Positions 49,702 through 58,822 of a stretch of DNA of 64,000 bases are shown here, piece by piece (the first letter of the stretch is position 1; the number at the start of each line of letters is the position of its first letter). Made by a program: the position numbers and the translations under genes. The DNA lies in contig NZ_JAWLCI010000006.1 of assembly GCF_041687215.1 (NCBI RefSeq), forward strand, positions 1 through 64,000, read 5' to 3'. Below the pieces are notes generated by a model. The model saw nothing but the letters and a program-made list of their open reading frames with translations. It was not told the origin of the DNA and did not search any database. This DNA comes from Mariniphaga sp041687215. GTDB taxonomy: Bacteria > Bacteroidota > Bacteroidia > Bacteroidales > Prolixibacteraceae.

Positions 49702-51023
49702 TACTCACCGTACCAGTTTATTTTCCGTGTAATGAACATGGTGAGGGAAAGCACCACAAACAACCCAATGCTGCCGGCCAAAAGTGCGTAGGTTTCCAAT
49801 TGCATCAACACGTAAATAAATCCGAAAGAGAATGTTAGAATCAGTGTTTGAATAAATGCATGAAGCCATGTTTTCAGAAAGGTGCGGGAATAAAGCAGTA
49901 TCATTATCAAAACCGACAACGCTGAAATCAGGTAAGCCAGGTTGAATCCCAGTTGTTCGGAAATGGAAAGCAGCAGCAGGTAAAACACGAGCACTGCAAA
50001 TCCCACCAGTATGTACTGAAACGGGTGAACCTTTTGTTTGGTAATGATTTCATTCAGAAAAAAAGAAAGGAAAACAAACAGGATGACCAGAATACCATAT
50101 TTGGCTGCCCGCGAACTTTTCTGGTAATGGTCGGCAACCGTGACCAGTCTTACTCCAAAATCGGAATCGGTAACCCGGTATTCGTCGTTTTTCCACTGCT
50201 GAGGAAAGTTGCGGCTGAAGTTCAGCACTTTCCATTTTGCCGAGAAACCATCTTTATTAATGGTGTGGTCAGTTGGTAAAAAGTTGCCTGCAAACCCCGG
50301 GTCGTTCCAGCTCGATTGCAATGTTACTTCGGTAGTTTCGCCCAACGGCGCAAATTGTAAAGATTCAGAACCTTTCAGGTGAAGAAAAAAATGAAACCCG
50401 GTTGGAAAATTTTGAGCAGTGAGGTTGCTGAGCGGCAATGAAATTCCGGTTGGCCCCAGCAGTTGGTTTTCCATTCCGGGAGTAAAAGCAAAAACGGAGT
50501 CATTCCATGTAAAGGAAATTCGGTCGCTTATTCCGCGTAAATCACTAATAGCAACCTGTATTTTGGCCTGTTCCCACAATATATTTTCGGGCGGAATTTT
50601 CAATGCCTGAATTTCTGAATCATCAAATTTACCCGTAAAATTTATTTCCGACTCATAAACCACGGTTTCGTAAATGCTTCGTTTTCGTTTTTCTGGTAAT
50701 ATTTTTCCTTTGATATTTAGATTTTTGGGCAGTATGTAACATTCACGAATAACTTCCGATACACCGTTTCCATTTTTTTCAATACTGCGTTCGATGTACG
50801 GAATGGCAAGTACAGGCCCTCGAACGGTTTGGGCAAGCGACCACGATTGCATCACCTCTCTGGAGCTTTCTTCAGCCGTATGTTGCCGTTGCCCGATGAG
50901 CTCGAGTATCATAAATTTTGGTACGAGCAGGGCAATGGTAATTATGCCAATAATCAACACTTTAAGTGTAATTTGCCAGTTGATGGACTTTGGTTTGTTT
51001 TGCGACGATTCTTTCATTTCCAT
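49701..51023 (-). CDS. creD: CreD family inner-membrane protein
   Basis: 440 residues. One N-terminal membrane segment (IIGIITIALLVPKFMI), a large periplasmic domain (~60-300, with SLAQTVRGPVLAIPY near residue 50 and FTGKFDDSEIQALK near 130) and several C-terminal membrane segments (from ~320: YGILVILFVFLSFFLNEI), the CreD/Cet layout. CreD affects envelope integrity and colicin/beta-lactam responses in other bacteria; the biochemical role is unknown. In Bacteroidota it is often encoded with a small winged-helix regulator, as here (66-nt gap). A 17-bp palindrome lies 34 nt upstream. Confidence 0.9.
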   Translation of the reverse strand: MEMKESSQNKPKSINWQITLKVLIIGIITIALLVPKFMILELIGQRQHTAEESSREVMQSWSLAQTVRGPVLAIPYIERSIEKNGNGVSEVIRECYILPKNLNIKGKILPEKRKRSIYETVVYESEINFTGKFDDSEIQALKIPPENILWEQAKIQVAISDLRGISDRISFTWNDSVFAFTPGMENQLLGPTGISLPLSNLTAQNFPTGFHFFLHLKGSESLQFAPLGETTEVTLQSSWNDPGFAGNFLPTDHTINKDGFSAKWKVLNFSRNFPQQWKNDEYRVTDSDFGVRLVTVADHYQKSSRAAKYGILVILFVFLSFFLNEIITKQKVHPFQYILVGFAVLVFYLLLLSISEQLGFNLAYLISALSVLIMILLYSRTFLKTWLHAFIQTLILTFSFGFIYVLMQLETYALLAGSIGLFVVLSLTMFITRKINWYGE

Positions 51024-51056
51024 GTTTTTTCTGTTTTAAATTGTGTTAATCAAAGA

Positions 51057-51073
51057 ACTTTGAAATTCAAAGT
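51057..51073. promoter_or_regulatory. Operator candidate 1 upstream of creD
   Basis: ACTTTGAAATTCAAAGT is a perfect palindrome apart from its centre, 34 nt before creD and 17 nt past the stop of the winged-helix gene. It differs by one base from the site at 52022-52038. Confidence 0.65.
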
Positions 51074-51089
51074 TTAAGTATAAAAAAAA

Positions 51090-51386
51090 TTAAAGTTGTT
51101 TCAGTATCTCTTCAAGCGCCTTTAAATGATTTTCAAAAGCTTCGGCACCTTCGGGCGTTATTTCGTAACTGGTATTTGGCTTGCGGTTTTTAAACCGTTT
51201 AATAACAGCAATGTAACCGGCAGTTTCAAGCGATTTAATGTGGCTGGCCAAGTTGCCGTCGGTAACTTCGAGCACCTCTTTCAGTTGATTGAAGGAAGCT
51301 CGCGAGTTCACCGATAAAACCGACATAATTCCCAGCCGTATTTTGTTGTCGAATGCTTTATTCAGATTTTGAAAACTGTTTTTCAC
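51090..51386 (-). CDS. Winged-helix transcriptional regulator
   Basis: 98 residues, a single winged-helix domain: LGIMSVLSVNSRASFNQLKE (helices 1-2), VTDGNLASHIKSLETAGY (recognition helix near residue 45) and KPNTSYEITPEGAEAFENH (wing and last helix). It resembles the HTH_34/MarR-like small regulators of Bacteroidota that pair with membrane proteins. Being small and symmetric as a dimer, it fits the palindromic sites on either side of its operon; autoregulation and creD control are inferred. The ATG is 4 nt after the preceding membrane-protein gene. Confidence 0.85.
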   Translation of the reverse strand: MKNSFQNLNKAFDNKIRLGIMSVLSVNSRASFNQLKEVLEVTDGNLASHIKSLETAGYIAVIKRFKNRKPNTSYEITPEGAEAFENHLKALEEILKQL

Positions 51387-51390
51387 CCCG

Positions 51391-52011
51391 TTATTTGTTT
51401 GATTTGTATTCGTACCGGAAATACATTACCGTACCGTAAATGATATGAATTACACCAAAACCAAGTGCCCAGAATAGTAATCCCAGGGAAGGAAACAGAG
51501 CTGCCAAAATGCCCAGTGAAACCTGAATTAATCCCATAAAAAATATTTCCTGGCGGGTGAACTTGGCGGCATTAATCAGTGCTAAACCGTAAAAAATCAA
51601 CGTTCCGGGCGCAGCCATTTCGTAAACGCCTTTAAAGATGAAGATCAGAATAAATATTCCTCCGGAAATTAAAGGTAATGCCAGGTTGATTAACATTAAC
51701 CGCGAACCCGGATTCCAGATTCTTGTACCAGCCTTTTTTGCCCTGCGGTAAGTAAGCAGAATTACGGTTAACAAGGATAAAAACAGGATTATAGCAGCTA
51801 AATATATCAGGTCAAACACAACATTTGCACCTAATAACCAGCCAAATAATTTGTTTGAGTAAATAATACTTTCCGCCATAAATGCCCCCAGCAGAGCATA
51901 AATTCCAACAAGAACTCCCGATAAACCACTTAACGACAGGAATCGACTCGATTCTTCCATCATTTTTCGGATTTCTTTGATTTCAGCTAAGTAATTTTCT
52001 GTAGTTTTCAT
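51391..52011 (-). CDS. Six-helix membrane protein paired with regulator
   Basis: 206 residues from ATG 52011 (MKTTENYLAEIKEIRKMMEE); a longer frame would run through the palindrome upstream. After a cytoplasmic N-terminal coil, six hydrophobic segments are visible (LVGIYALLGAFMAESI; FDLIYLAAIILFLSLL; LPLISGGIFILIFIF; GTLIFYGLALINA; FFMGLIQVSLGILA; LLFWALGFGVIHIIYG). I do not recognise a functional family. Being the first gene of the operon with the winged-helix regulator, it may be the sensor or the effector that this regulator controls. Confidence 0.75.
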   Translation of the reverse strand: MKTTENYLAEIKEIRKMMEESSRFLSLSGLSGVLVGIYALLGAFMAESIIYSNKLFGWLLGANVVFDLIYLAAIILFLSLLTVILLTYRRAKKAGTRIWNPGSRLMLINLALPLISGGIFILIFIFKGVYEMAAPGTLIFYGLALINAAKFTRQEIFFMGLIQVSLGILAALFPSLGLLFWALGFGVIHIIYGTVMYFRYEYKSNK

Positions 52012-52021
52012 TCTTAAAAGT

Positions 52022-52038
52022 ACTTTGAAATACAAAGT
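52022..52038. promoter_or_regulatory. Operator candidate 2 upstream of membrane gene
   Basis: ACTTTGAAATACAAAGT, 11 nt before the ATG at 52011, differs from the creD-side site in one central base. On the minus strand its first half overlaps a TTACTTTG -7-like box, so a bound regulator would block initiation. Confidence 0.65.
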
Positions 52039-52126
52039 AAAAAATAATTCTTTACATTTCAACTATTGTACTTCAACTTTTTTAAATGAATTAAAAAAAA
52101 GGAGGGAACTAACAGGTACCAATCGT

Positions 52127-53716
52127 TTAATTTGCAGACTGTTTCAACTCTTCTTTTTTCTTCAGCCAATCATTCTCCAATTCCTGTACTTTTTCGGGAA
52201 ATTCCTTTGCCAGGTTGTTAATTTCGGTTGGATCTTCTTTCAGATTGTACAATTCCCAGGATTCGTCGTTGGCTTTTACAATTTTGAAATCGCCCTGCCG
52301 GAACATGCGAAACCGGTCGGTCCAGCCCGACATAAAAAATTCCGGTTCGGTTCGTTCTTTTCCCAGCAAAATGGGCATAAGCGAACTTCCATGCATTGGT
52401 TGCGGGTTGATATTGCCCATTTTTTCCGGGTATTCCACTCCTGCTGCTTCCAGAAGGGTAGGAGCCACATCTACAATATGCCCTTGCTGGTGTGTGATTA
52501 AGCCCGATTTTATTTTTTCGGGCCAGCGCAAAATGAAATGGGTATTTGTTCCGCCTTCGTGCCCGTATTGTTTGAAATAGCGAAATGGTGTATTTCCGGC
52601 ATTGGCCCAGGCTGCGCAGAGAGTTCGGAAACCTTCTGCGACTCCGGGCGGGAAGTCGAAATCGCGGTTGCTGTCGTATGGACACGATCCGTTGTCAGAC
52701 ATGTACACCACGATGGTATTATCGGCAATTCCGTTGTCATCCAGATACTTCAGCAACCTCCCAATATTTTGATCCATGCGGTCAACCATGGCAGCATACA
52801 CGGCCATTTCCAGATCGAGTTCGTCTTTTTCCTGTTCGTTCAACTCTTCCCACGGCCGGTAAAGTGGAATTTTTTCCCGGCGTTCTTCATCACCTGCCGG
52901 ATGGCCTCTGAATTTGTTCATGTTGGAACTGGGCGGACTTAAAAGCACATTTTCAGGAATTAATCCTATTTCTTTGAGACGTTGCATGCGTTCCTCGCGG
53001 ATTTTATCCCATCCTTTTTTGTAGGTTCCGCGGTATTTGGCAATGTCTTCGGGCCGGGCCTGCAACGGGTAGTGTGCAGCACCATATCCCATAAAAAGAA
53101 AAAACGGCTGCCCTTTTTGTACCGGCTCTTCCAGCCAACGTAGTGCATTGTCTGTTAAAGCATCGGTTTTGAAAAACGGTTTTTGTTCGTGGTAAATTCC
53201 GTTCACATTTACTGTATCTCCATTTAGAACAAAAGGCCGAGCAAATTCTCCGGAAGGCGGTTCAAAAAATTCATTCATCGCCCAAAATGTCAGCGACTGG
53301 TCGGATACATTTTTGGCCAAAACATGCTCCGGTGCCCAATTCATCCAATGTTCTTTTCCCGAGTGAATGACGTAATAACCAGAATTTCTGAGAATCTGAG
53401 CAAAATTGACTGCGTTTTTACCTCCTTCGTATAAACCGGTAAACAGTGAGGAACGCGATGGTTCGCATTTCGACATGTTGTAAAAATTGGCAAAGCGTAT
53501 TCCCTCATCAGCCAGTCGGTCGATGTTGGGCGTTTTTATTTCGGAGCCGAACGCACCCACATCGGAATAACCCACATCGTCACTTAAAATAAAAATGATA
53601 TTGGGTTTTTCTGCTGCTTTTTTTTCGGCAGTTTTTTCCTGAATTTTTACCCAGGCAAAAAAGGTTGCAAAAATGACGATCGTAATGAGGAGAAGGTAAA
53701 GGAATACTTGTTTCAT
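52127..53716 (-). CDS. Arylsulfatase, family S1
   Basis: 529 residues from ATG 53716, where a good signal-anchor begins (FLYLLLITIVIFATFFAWV); an in-frame start 17 codons earlier is less likely. LSDDVGYSD near residue 42 (metal Asp pair), the canonical FGly motif CEPSR at Cys84, then GYGAAHYPLQ and MSDNGSCPYD (late metal site). All needed residues are present, in contrast to the sulfatase at 971. Stand-alone: not next to the glycan operon, lying 47 nt after ilvA on the same strand. Substrate unknown. Confidence 0.9.
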   Translation of the reverse strand: MKQVFLYLLLITIVIFATFFAWVKIQEKTAEKKAAEKPNIIFILSDDVGYSDVGAFGSEIKTPNIDRLADEGIRFANFYNMSKCEPSRSSLFTGLYEGGKNAVNFAQILRNSGYYVIHSGKEHWMNWAPEHVLAKNVSDQSLTFWAMNEFFEPPSGEFARPFVLNGDTVNVNGIYHEQKPFFKTDALTDNALRWLEEPVQKGQPFFLFMGYGAAHYPLQARPEDIAKYRGTYKKGWDKIREERMQRLKEIGLIPENVLLSPPSSNMNKFRGHPAGDEERREKIPLYRPWEELNEQEKDELDLEMAVYAAMVDRMDQNIGRLLKYLDDNGIADNTIVVYMSDNGSCPYDSNRDFDFPPGVAEGFRTLCAAWANAGNTPFRYFKQYGHEGGTNTHFILRWPEKIKSGLITHQQGHIVDVAPTLLEAAGVEYPEKMGNINPQPMHGSSLMPILLGKERTEPEFFMSGWTDRFRMFRQGDFKIVKANDESWELYNLKEDPTEINNLAKEFPEKVQELENDWLKKKEELKQSAN

Positions 53717-53763
53717 TTTTAAAAATTTAGTCAGGAACGAAAATACGGTTCTTTTTAGGAATT

Positions 53764-55029
53764 TCAAATGAGAAACTGGAACAAATCTGGTTTTTCGTTC
53801 AGATATTCATATACAAAACCATTTTCTTCCATGCGCTGGACCAGTCCGTTAAAATCCTCTTTTTTTTGCACTTCTATTCCAATTACAGCAGGGCCTTTTT
53901 CGCGGCTTGTTTTTTTGGAATATTCGAAATGGGTGATATCGTCGGTGGAGCCGAGCACCAAATCCACAAACGTGCGCAGTGCCCCGGCCCGCTGCGGAAA
54001 GCGAACAATGAAGTAATGTTTCAGTCCTTCGAAAAGCAGCGAACGTTCTTTGATTTCCTCCATGCGGGTAATGTCGTTGTTGCTGCCACTCACGATGCAC
54101 ACCACGTTTTTGCCTTTTATTTCATTTTTGAAAAGGTTCAGTGCAGCAATGGACAGCGCACCGGCCGGTTCCATTACAATAGCATCGTGGTTATAAAGTT
54201 CCAGAATTTTGGTGCAAACGCGGCCCTCGGGAATGGTTACCATCTGGTCAATAACTTTTTGGCAAACCGAAAAGGAAATTTCGCCCACTTTTTTCACGGC
54301 AGCGCCATCCACAAACTTGTCAATTTCGTTCAGTTCAACTACTTTTTCTGCTTCCAGCGATTTTTGCATGGACGGCGCTCCGGCCGGTTCAACGCCAATA
54401 ATTTTGGTTTGAGGGCTCACCTGTTTAAAGTAAGCGCCCACTCCGGCAATTAATCCGCCACCACCAACCGGAATGAAAAGATAATCAATAGGTTCTTTCG
54501 TGTCCTGCAGAATTTCGAGGCCTACCGTAGCCTGCCCTTCAATAATCTGTTCGTCATCAAACGGGTGAATAAATGCCATTCCTGATTTCCGGCAATCATT
54601 CAAAGCTGCAGTTTCGGCGGCATCATACGTATCGCCAATTAAAATCACTTCCACATTTTCCTTTCCAAACATCTCAACCTGCCTGATTTTCTGTCGGGGA
54701 GTAGTAGCCGGCATATAAATTTTCCCTTTGATATTCAATTTGCTGCATGAAAAAGCCACACCCTGTGCATGGTTTCCGGCGCTGGCACAAACCACCCCTT
54801 TTTCCAAATCGGTTTTTGAAAGTTGAGCAATTTTATTGAAAGCCCCGCGGATTTTATAGGAACGAACGGTTTGCAAGTCTTCCCGCTTTAGCATAATATT
54901 GGCTTTAAACTCTCCCGAAAGATCTTGATTTTGCTGAAGGGGAGTGTGCAATGCCACTTCTTTCAAAGTAATTTTTGCGCGGGTGATGTCTTGAAGTTGT
55001 GGAAAATATGTGGTTTCCGCTTGTTTCAT
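53764..55029 (-). CDS. ilvA: Threonine ammonia-lyase
   Basis: 421 residues from ATG 55029; the frame extends upstream through the promoter and is not used. PLP enzyme fold II: SYKIRGAFNKI near residue 57 (PLP-Lys), ASAGNHAQGVA near 80, GGGGLIAG near 188. A single C-terminal ACT-like regulatory segment (~340-420, FIVRFPQRAGALRTFV) suggests feedback control by isoleucine. It makes 2-oxobutyrate for isoleucine. It has its own promoter, downstream of the leu operon terminator. Confidence 0.94.
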   Translation of the reverse strand: MKQAETTYFPQLQDITRAKITLKEVALHTPLQQNQDLSGEFKANIMLKREDLQTVRSYKIRGAFNKIAQLSKTDLEKGVVCASAGNHAQGVAFSCSKLNIKGKIYMPATTPRQKIRQVEMFGKENVEVILIGDTYDAAETAALNDCRKSGMAFIHPFDDEQIIEGQATVGLEILQDTKEPIDYLFIPVGGGGLIAGVGAYFKQVSPQTKIIGVEPAGAPSMQKSLEAEKVVELNEIDKFVDGAAVKKVGEISFSVCQKVIDQMVTIPEGRVCTKILELYNHDAIVMEPAGALSIAALNLFKNEIKGKNVVCIVSGSNNDITRMEEIKERSLLFEGLKHYFIVRFPQRAGALRTFVDLVLGSTDDITHFEYSKKTSREKGPAVIGIEVQKKEDFNGLVQRMEENGFVYEYLNEKPDLFQFLI

Positions 55030-55046
55030 TTCGAAAATAATTTGTG

Positions 55047-55054
55047 CAAAGATA
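55047..55054 (-). promoter_or_regulatory. -7 box of ilvA
   Basis: Minus strand TATCTTTG, fitting TAnnTTTG, 17 nt before the ATG at 55029. The nearest upstream TTTG is only 15 nt away, shorter than usual. Confidence 0.5.
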
Positions 55055-55132
55055 ACGATAATCGAAAAGCAAAAGAGCCGTTCTGTTTGTCGGAAAAAGT
55101 TTACTTTGGTCTTTTCAGAAAATACAGAACAC

Positions 55133-55168
55133 AAAAAACCTTCAAAGTTTTCGAAACTTTGAAGGTTT
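55133..55168 (-). terminator. Strong terminator after leuB
   Basis: A perfect 15-bp inverted repeat (55136-55150 and 55154-55168) around a 3-nt loop, with core CTTCAAAGTTT; on the minus strand it runs into TTTTTT. It ends the leu operon and separates it from ilvA. Confidence 0.9.
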
Positions 55169-55188
55169 ATTTCAGGGAAAAATACGAT

Positions 55189-56253
55189 CTAATTTTTTTC
55201 AATCCAATGTGCTATCCAATCACCCACAGCAGAAGTTTTATATGCCTGTCCTTCGGCAATGTCTTCAGTTACAATTCTTTCTGTCAGGGAAGCTGCAACG
55301 GCATCGCGGATAATTTTTCCTTCATCCGGCAAGTTGAAAGCATATTCGAACATCATGGCCGCTGAAAGGATGGTGGCGATGGGATTGGCAATATCTTTAC
55401 CGGCTGCCTGCGGGTAGGAGCCGTGAATGGGTTCAAACACAGAGGTAAAAATGCCGATGGAAGCTGATGGCAACAAGCCGAGCGAGCCGGTGATTACGCT
55501 GGCTTCGTCGGTGAGGATGTCACCAAACATATTTTCGGTAACCATTACATCGAAATTTTTCGGCCACTGTATGATTTGCATAGCGGCATTGTCCACAAAC
55601 ATGTATTCGGTTTGAATATCGGGATATTTGGGCGCCATTTCCTGGGCGATTTCCCGCCACAAACGGGAGCTTTCCAACACGTTGGCTTTGTCAACCACGG
55701 TTAGTTTTTTGCGGCGTTTCCCGGCAAATTCGTAGGCCAGTTTCAGGATGCGTTCAATTTCTTCGCGGGTGTAGGTGTTGGTGTCGAAAGCGGTGTTTCC
55801 GTTGTCTTTGCGGCCTTTTTCGCCAAAATAAATGCCACCGGTGAGTTCGCGGATGCAGACAAAATCGGCACCTTCCACCAATTCGCGGCGCAGGGGCGAT
55901 TTGTGCAAAAGCGATTCAAACGTTTCCACCGGACGGATGTTGGCATACAATCCCAATTTTTTGCGCATGGCCAGCAAACCCTGTTCCGGGCGCACCGGTG
56001 CTTTCGGATTGTTATCGAACTTCGGGTCGCCTATGGCGCCGAACAGCACGGCATCTGCATTCATACACAACTGGTGCGTTTCTTCGGGGTAGGGGTCGCC
56101 CACCTGGTCGATGGCGGTGGCACCGGTTAATCCGTATTCGTATTCCAGTTCGTGGTTAAATTTAGCCGCCACAGCTTTTACCGCTTTCATGGCCTGTTCA
56201 ATGATTTCCGGTCCTATGCCGTCGCCGGGAAGTATGGCAATTTTTAATTTCAT
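55189..56253 (-). CDS. leuB: 3-isopropylmalate dehydrogenase
   Basis: 354 residues, family length. AILPGDGIGPEI at the N-terminus, RKKLGLYANIRPV near residue 95 (substrate Arg), VDKANVLESSRLWRE near 190 (catalytic Lys), MFGDILTDEAS near 245 (metal Asp) and FEPIHGSYPQAAGKDIANP near 283 (NAD site). Oxidative decarboxylation of 3-isopropylmalate in leucine synthesis; with a citramalate synthase it also serves isoleucine. Last gene of the leu operon before the terminator. Confidence 0.96.
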   Translation of the reverse strand: MKLKIAILPGDGIGPEIIEQAMKAVKAVAAKFNHELEYEYGLTGATAIDQVGDPYPEETHQLCMNADAVLFGAIGDPKFDNNPKAPVRPEQGLLAMRKKLGLYANIRPVETFESLLHKSPLRRELVEGADFVCIRELTGGIYFGEKGRKDNGNTAFDTNTYTREEIERILKLAYEFAGKRRKKLTVVDKANVLESSRLWREIAQEMAPKYPDIQTEYMFVDNAAMQIIQWPKNFDVMVTENMFGDILTDEASVITGSLGLLPSASIGIFTSVFEPIHGSYPQAAGKDIANPIATILSAAMMFEYAFNLPDEGKIIRDAVAASLTERIVTEDIAEGQAYKTSAVGDWIAHWIEKN

Positions 56254-56358
56254 TTTATATTATATAGATTTTTTGACATTGAGATTTGAGTATTAAGACA
56301 AGAAAAAACAAACATAAAATAATTCTATTATTTCGATTTAATAGTATTTTCGAATAAA

Positions 56359-56550
56359 CTAAATATTGTAATTCAAACTGGCTAAAATATCTTCTTTTTC
56401 CAATTCCGGGTGATCTGCAAGAATTTCATCGGTTGTCATTCCAGATCCGAGCATGTCAATAATTACTTCAACCGGCCATCTCATTCCCCTGATACATGGC
56501 TTTCCATGGCAGATTTCCGGGTTTGTGGTAATTCTTTCCAGGTAACTCAT
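56359..56550 (-). CDS. Orphan DUF433 antitoxin-like protein
   Basis: 63 residues, the full DUF433 domain: ERITTNPEICHGKPCIRGMR then VEVIIDMLGSGMTTDEILAD, a winged-helix-like fold often encoded ahead of a DUF5615 PIN-like toxin. No toxin frame follows in the 105 nt before leuB, so it is an orphan. It sits inside the leu operon between the cimA-like gene and leuB, same strand, and looks like an insertion or the remnant of a toxin-antitoxin pair. Confidence 0.82.
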   Translation of the reverse strand: MSYLERITTNPEICHGKPCIRGMRWPVEVIIDMLGSGMTTDEILADHPELEKEDILASLNYNI

Positions 56551-56620
56551 TTTATTTGTTTTACTACAAATTTAGTCAATTTATATAAATCAGAATTTTA
56601 CAGAAAAGTGATTTTTTAAA

Positions 56621-58207
56621 TCAGCTATTTTCTATGTTAACTAATTCTTCCAGTTTTTCAGGATTGAATTCATTTTCAATCATATTCAACATTCGTATGG
56701 TTGCTTTAATAGCCGCTGCATTTTGGTCTGAGTCGAGGCCTTTGGTTTTAAATTCACGTTTTCCTTTCCAGGTGATAACGGTTTCAACCAAAGCATCGGT
56801 TCTGCCACCGGGAGGAATTGTAACCACGTAATCGCCCAATATTGGAAGAGGTTTTTTCAGGCGTTTGTAAATTTTCCTAACTGCCTTGGCAAAAGCGTTA
56901 AACTGGCCATCTCCATCGCTGAATTCTTCGTAAACTTTTCCATCAATTTCGAGGGCCACATTGGCTACCGGACGCAAACCCATGGTATGATTTACCGAGT
57001 AATTAACAACTTTTATTTTTTGTTCCATATATTCGTTTTCCAATACATCGGCAACAATGTACGGCAAATCATCGTTTGTTATGGTCTCTTTTTCGTCGGC
57101 CAGTTCAATAATGCGGTTGGTCACTTTTTTTAGCGATTCGGCATCCAATTCAATTCCCAAATCTTCCAGGTTCTTTTTAATGTTGGCTTTTCCTGAAGTT
57201 TTCCCAAGTGCATATTGTCTGATTCTGCCAAAACGTTCGGGAAGCAGGTCGTTAAAATAGAGGTTGTTTTTATTGTCGCCATCTGCATGAATTCCACTGC
57301 ATTGCGTAAATACAAACTCTCCGATTAAAGGTTTATTCGTTGGAATTCTGATTCCCGAAAATGTTTCAACTAATTTTGAAACCTTATTTAACTGGCTTTC
57401 ATTTACATTGGTTTTCATTTTCAGGTGGTCTTTAATAGTTGCAATCACACTCGAAAGCGGTGCGTTTCCAGCTCTTTCACCCAAACCATTTACTGTGGTG
57501 TGTACACAACGAATACCCGCTTTTATGGCATGAAAAACATTGGCAATAGCCAAATCGTAATCGTTATGTGCATGAAAATCAAATTCAACCCCGGGATAGG
57601 TTTCAATCATTTCTTTGCAGAAATCGTAGGTTTCGTCAGGGTCAAGAATCCCCAACGTATCGGGTAGCATAATACGTTCAATTCTTTCATCTTTCAGGTT
57701 CGAAATCATAAAATGAACGTAATCTTTTGAATTGCGCATTCCGTTCGACCAGTCTTCCAGGTAAATATTTACATCGATTCCCATTTCCTGTGCGTATGCC
57801 AACACTTTTTTAATGTCGGCTATATGTTCTTCCGGGGTTTTTCGTAATTGTTCGGTAACATGTTTATACGAACCTTTGCAAAGCAAATTAACCACTTTCC
57901 CTCCAGCATCAGCAATCCATTGTAAGGAAATATTTCCATCAACAAAACCAAGTACTTCCACTCTTTTGAGGAGGCCTTTTTCTGCTGCCCATTTCATAAC
58001 GCGTTGGGTTCCTTTAAATTCGCCTTCAGAAACCCTTGCCGAAGCAATTTCAATACGATCGACTTTTACATCTTCGAGCAGAACTTTGGCGACACTTAAT
58101 TTTTCAGTTTCGCTAAACGAAACGCCCGAAGTTTGTTCGCCATCGCGCAGGGTAGTGTCCATTATTGTGAGGCACTTCCCTTCTATTTCAACTGTTTTGC
58201 CTGTCAT
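56621..58207 (-). CDS. cimA: Citramalate / isopropylmalate synthase family protein
   Basis: 528 residues. HMGL-like barrel with MDTTLRDGEQTSG near residue 15 (metal and substrate), DFHAHNDYDLAIAN near 215 (metal His pair), NGLGERAGNAPLS near 240, and a C-terminal LeuA-type regulatory dimer domain (~390-510, GDYVVTIPPGGRTDALVET). It is clearly different from the leuA in the same operon. The most likely role is (R)-citramalate synthase, feeding leuCD/leuB toward isoleucine from pyruvate; a second isopropylmalate synthase is the alternative. The gene symbol is therefore tentative. It starts 17 nt after leuD. Confidence 0.75.
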   Translation of the reverse strand: MTGKTVEIEGKCLTIMDTTLRDGEQTSGVSFSETEKLSVAKVLLEDVKVDRIEIASARVSEGEFKGTQRVMKWAAEKGLLKRVEVLGFVDGNISLQWIADAGGKVVNLLCKGSYKHVTEQLRKTPEEHIADIKKVLAYAQEMGIDVNIYLEDWSNGMRNSKDYVHFMISNLKDERIERIMLPDTLGILDPDETYDFCKEMIETYPGVEFDFHAHNDYDLAIANVFHAIKAGIRCVHTTVNGLGERAGNAPLSSVIATIKDHLKMKTNVNESQLNKVSKLVETFSGIRIPTNKPLIGEFVFTQCSGIHADGDNKNNLYFNDLLPERFGRIRQYALGKTSGKANIKKNLEDLGIELDAESLKKVTNRIIELADEKETITNDDLPYIVADVLENEYMEQKIKVVNYSVNHTMGLRPVANVALEIDGKVYEEFSDGDGQFNAFAKAVRKIYKRLKKPLPILGDYVVTIPPGGRTDALVETVITWKGKREFKTKGLDSDQNAAAIKATIRMLNMIENEFNPEKLEELVNIENS

Positions 58208-58224
58208 TTTTTTCTTTCTAAAAT

Positions 58225-58815
58225 TTACCTTGCAGCTTCAAATGCTGCAATATCATCTTTCATTTCCACCAGATAGTCGATGTCGTCGAGACCATTCTGG
58301 AGACAGTGTTTTTTATATGGATTAATTTCGAATTCTTCCGATTCGCCGGTTTCCAGAATGGTAAATGTTTGTTTTTCCAAATCAGTTTCGAACTCAGTTT
58401 CCGGATTTTTTTCGATAGCATCGAATATTTTTTGCAGGAATTCGGACGAAACAACAACCGGAAGCAGCCCGGTGTTCAGCGCGTTGTTCTTAAAAATATC
58501 TGCAAAAAAGCTGGAAACCACTACCCGGAAACCATAATCGTAAATGGCCCAGGTGGCATGTTCGCGGCTGGAACCGCTGCCGAAGTTTTTTCCGGCAACC
58601 AGAATTTTTCCTGAAAATTTCGAATCATTCAGCGGGAAATCCGCTTTCGGACTGCCATCTTTATTGTAACGCCAATCGCGAAACAGGTTGTCTCCAAATC
58701 CTTTGCGCTCAACGGCCTTTAAAAACCTGGCCGGAATAATCTGGTCGGTGTCCACGTTTTCGACCGGAAGCGGAACTGCCGGCGAAGTTATTTTTGAAAA
58801 CTTGTCGTATGCCAT
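58225..58815 (-). CDS. leuD: 3-isopropylmalate dehydratase small subunit
   Basis: 196 residues. VENVDTDQIIPARFLK near residue 18 and KNFGSGSSREHATWAIYDYG near 75 are the swivel-domain signatures; the small subunit positions substrate for the LeuC [4Fe-4S] cluster. Length normal. leuC normally lies directly upstream, but here element C (four-helix-bundle gene) separates the two, with its arm starting 7 nt from the leuD start. Confidence 0.95.
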   Translation of the reverse strand: MAYDKFSKITSPAVPLPVENVDTDQIIPARFLKAVERKGFGDNLFRDWRYNKDGSPKADFPLNDSKFSGKILVAGKNFGSGSSREHATWAIYDYGFRVVVSSFFADIFKNNALNTGLLPVVVSSEFLQKIFDAIEKNPETEFETDLEKQTFTILETGESEEFEINPYKKHCLQNGLDDIDYLVEMKDDIAAFEAAR

Positions 58816-58822
58816 GTAATTT

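Noticed and set aside
55133..55168. Perfect 15-bp palindrome as an operator like the ACTTTG sites
   Set aside because: Although it shares the string AAACTTTGAA, the long perfect stem, 3-nt loop and T-run directly after leuB mark it as a terminator.
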